Assembly (NCBI GenBank): GCA_002395805.1
Contig: DGVB01000020.1
Location: 1-24,063, forward strand
DNA length: 24,063 bases
Origin: Bacteroidales bacterium UBA4295
Lineage (GTDB): Bacteria; Bacteroidota; Bacteroidia; Bacteroidales; Paludibacteraceae
Direction of reading: 5' to 3'
Part shown: in pieces, positions 22,546-24,063 of the stretch
Position numbering within the stretch: the first letter of the stretch is position 1
Layout of the letters: each line of letters opens with the position of its first letter
Notes under the pieces: model-generated
Told to the model about the DNA's origin: nothing
Seen by the model: only the letters and a program-made list of their open reading frames with translations
The model's database searches: none
Made by a program: the position numbers and the translations under genes

Positions 22546-23814
22546 ATGAAACGATTTTTTATAATGGCTCTGGCGAGTATAGTACTTGCCATGCCGACCA
22601 TGGCAGAAGAGGAATGGCATTACACGCAAGGATGGCTTCCTTCAAGTGTTAACCGAATAAGTGATGTGGACGGTGTCAAAGCGGCTGCTACTCCGCAGAC
22701 ACTCTCGCAGGCTGTAAAAGCTTTGCCTGCACTCCCAACGGTGGAGCAAGTGATCACACCGGAAGCGAAAGAGAAAGTGCTTCGTACTACCTACCAACCT
22801 TGCCATATGGCATTGGAGCCGATTATGATGCAGACTCTCAAAGAGTCACAGGCTATTGACGCTCGCATCAAAGCAGCCGATGCTAAGAAACAAAAGAGCA
22901 ACAAAAACGCTATGGCGCAGTATAACGCGAATGTAAACGCCGGCCTCATGCCGTCGCAGGAAGAGATGATGCAGATGATGATGTCCGGTGAGATTAATCC
23001 CTCTTGGCCGGAAGACAAGATCATGGACGCCATGGCTGGTAAGTTTGCTGCTAAATGGGGCATATCCAAGCAGGAATATCTGACAATCATCAACCTCGCG
23101 CAAAAGAACGAGAAACAAGCTGCGGCTTATATCCAGTCGAATCATCCGGATCTCTACAACCGTCTTTATGCCGCGAATGCATCGTACGGAAACTCCAATG
23201 TGCAGGCAGAGGATTCGCGTGACACACGTTTCGGCCAGATAGGTGAGGAGTTGCGTGATCTGCAACTGCAACTGAATAACGCTTTTCAGGCCTATGGTGG
23301 TAATATGAGTTATGCTGCTATGCACGGAGGTGCTACGGCCTATGACCAGCAACTCAAACAGATGAACAAACAATGGGAAAGCAGCGCGGAGGCGAAACAG
23401 ATAGAAGCTATCGAGACTGCATTGGAGCAGCGCGTTGACGAATGGCTTAAAGGTATCCAACAAACGGACGGAGAAATCCCTTATCCGGCTTGGTGGACGG
23501 CAGAACGCAAGAAAGAGAATGCACTCATCGAGCAATGGAACCGCCGAATGGCTGCGCCGTGGCTCAAAATAGCGCAGGACGGCGAAAAGAGCCTGCGTCC
23601 GATATTGAGTCGTATTGCTGCACTGGAAACGGAGAACGAGCAGTTAGGCAATCAGGGGGACAAAGAGAATATGCTCTATCTGATGAATAAAAAGACGATT
23701 ATCACGATCTTTAATTATTTGATCCAGTACAACGAAATCTATTATGATGCCCTTTCTTATCCGTGCATTGATCGCGTAGCGGAAACAGGCACCGTTTTGC
23801 TCGGGAAAGGTTAA
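22546..23814 (+). CDS. Exported protein of unknown function
   Basis: 422 residues, not recognised. A signal peptide is visible (MKRFFIMALASIVLAMPTMA). The mature part is largely helical and polar, with a Met-rich segment (EEMMQMMMSGE, about 139-149), a Gln/Ala/Asn-rich middle, likely coiled-coil stretches (about 230-330) and two distant cysteines (YQPCHM and YPCIDR) that could form a disulfide. There is no membrane helix, lipobox or sorting domain. It starts 18 bases after the OmpA-type gene and is followed eight bases later by the partial regulator gene, so it is probably in the kinase operon and acts in the periplasm. Confidence 0.8.
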   Translation: MKRFFIMALASIVLAMPTMAEEEWHYTQGWLPSSVNRISDVDGVKAAATPQTLSQAVKALPALPTVEQVITPEAKEKVLRTTYQPCHMALEPIMMQTLKESQAIDARIKAADAKKQKSNKNAMAQYNANVNAGLMPSQEEMMQMMMSGEINPSWPEDKIMDAMAGKFAAKWGISKQEYLTIINLAQKNEKQAAAYIQSNHPDLYNRLYAANASYGNSNVQAEDSRDTRFGQIGEELRDLQLQLNNAFQAYGGNMSYAAMHGGATAYDQQLKQMNKQWESSAEAKQIEAIETALEQRVDEWLKGIQQTDGEIPYPAWWTAERKKENALIEQWNRRMAAPWLKIAQDGEKSLRPILSRIAALETENEQLGNQGDKENMLYLMNKKTIITIFNYLIQYNEIYYDALSYPCIDRVAETGTVLLGKG

Positions 23815-23822
23815 TAAAAATA

Positions 23823-24063
23823 ATGTATTTCCAGATTCTCTACCCTGCGGAGGTTTTGCGACCCTATATCTCCCGTTATGTGTTCGTACGGGCGGAAGGT
23901 TCGACAGATACCATGACGCCGCCGGCAGATGATCCACGCTTTATAAATGGGAAACATGTGCAGCCTTTGCTGCCTAATTACGGTAGTTTCATCTTCGTCA
24001 GAAATGCCGTAGTGGAAATCGGAGGCAAACAATCCGGCGAGTTAATGCTACTCGGAGCAAATC
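23823..24063 (+). CDS. N-terminal part of a probable AraC-family regulator (cut by window edge)
   Basis: Eighty codons are open to the window end from the ATG at 23823, eight bases after the preceding stop. The text reads MYFQILYPAEVLRPYISRYV, then DPRFINGKHVQPLLPNYGSF and IFV. The P-x-x-x-L-x-P-Y-I-x-x-Y start followed by a LLP-x-x-x-S-F segment resembles the ligand-binding N-terminus (DUF6597 type) of AraC regulators common in this phylum. The helix-turn-helix part is outside the window, so the call is tentative; it could also be an unrelated cupin-like protein. Its position suggests it belongs to the kinase operon. Confidence 0.55.
   Translation, partial: MYFQILYPAEVLRPYISRYVFVRAEGSTDTMTPPADDPRFINGKHVQPLLPNYGSFIFVRNAVVEIGGKQSGELMLLGAN

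Overview
The window looks like a chromosomal segment of a Bacteroidales-type bacterium (phylum Bacteroidota). The evidence is the promoter type, TTTG then 19-20 bases then TAnnTTTGC, found upstream of at least six genes; start codons without strong Shine-Dalgarno sequences; a large exported protein with a C-terminal type IX secretion (T9SS) sorting domain; a DUF3078 outer-membrane protein; and familiar clusters of the phylum (pdxJ-exbB-exbD-TonB, zapA-rny). No phage, IS element, tRNA, rRNA or CRISPR array was seen. I could not search a database, so all family calls come from motifs and recall.

Layout. (1) 1-967, minus strand: nadK followed by the start of lgt, overlapping by ATGA. (2) 1396-4167, plus strand: an accessory block of a six-helix voltage-gated K+ channel, a membrane-anchored protein ending in a stand-alone FtsK gamma domain, and a Sel1-repeat protein. 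(3) 4480-8147, plus strand: one long probable operon of pdxJ, exbB, exbD, a TonB/TolA-like transducer, a DJ-1 family protein and a TerB-like protein, closed by a bidirectional terminator at 8169-8200. (4) 8230-10483, minus strand: the preQ0/preQ1 (queuosine) set, transcribed queF, queC, queD, queE. (5) 10533-14177, minus strand: a 1214-residue cell-surface protein just upstream of queF. (6) 14178-14640: a divergent regulatory region rich in palindromes and repeats. (7) 14641-18095, plus strand: DUF3078 barrel protein, a small coiled-coil protein, zapA and rny (RNase Y). (8) 18097-19549, minus strand: trmN6 overlapping a His-rich CcdA/ArsG-like transporter. (9) 19634 to the end, plus strand: an orphan histidine kinase, an exported OmpA-type protein carrying duplicated zinc ribbons, an unknown exported protein, and the first 80 codons of a probable AraC-family regulator.

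How the genes work together. ExbB, ExbD and the TonB-like protein would make a proton-driven energiser of outer-membrane transport. QueD, QueE, QueC and QueF carry out successive steps from 6-carboxytetrahydropterin formation to preQ1; the GTP cyclohydrolase is not here. ZapA and the coiled-coil protein suggest a link to FtsZ, and RNase Y to mRNA turnover. The kinase and the three genes after it look like one envelope-associated transcription unit.

Most unusual signals. First, many operon gaps, and three coding regions (tonB-like, queE, trmN6), hold short tandem arrays. Their unit sequences differ from place to place, but most have a period of 7 or 8 bases. Second, an FtsK gamma domain is present without the FtsK motor, anchored in the membrane and coupled to a K+ channel gene. 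Third, several promoters carry a palindromic -33 region, and in one divergent gap this gives overlapping promoters in both directions.
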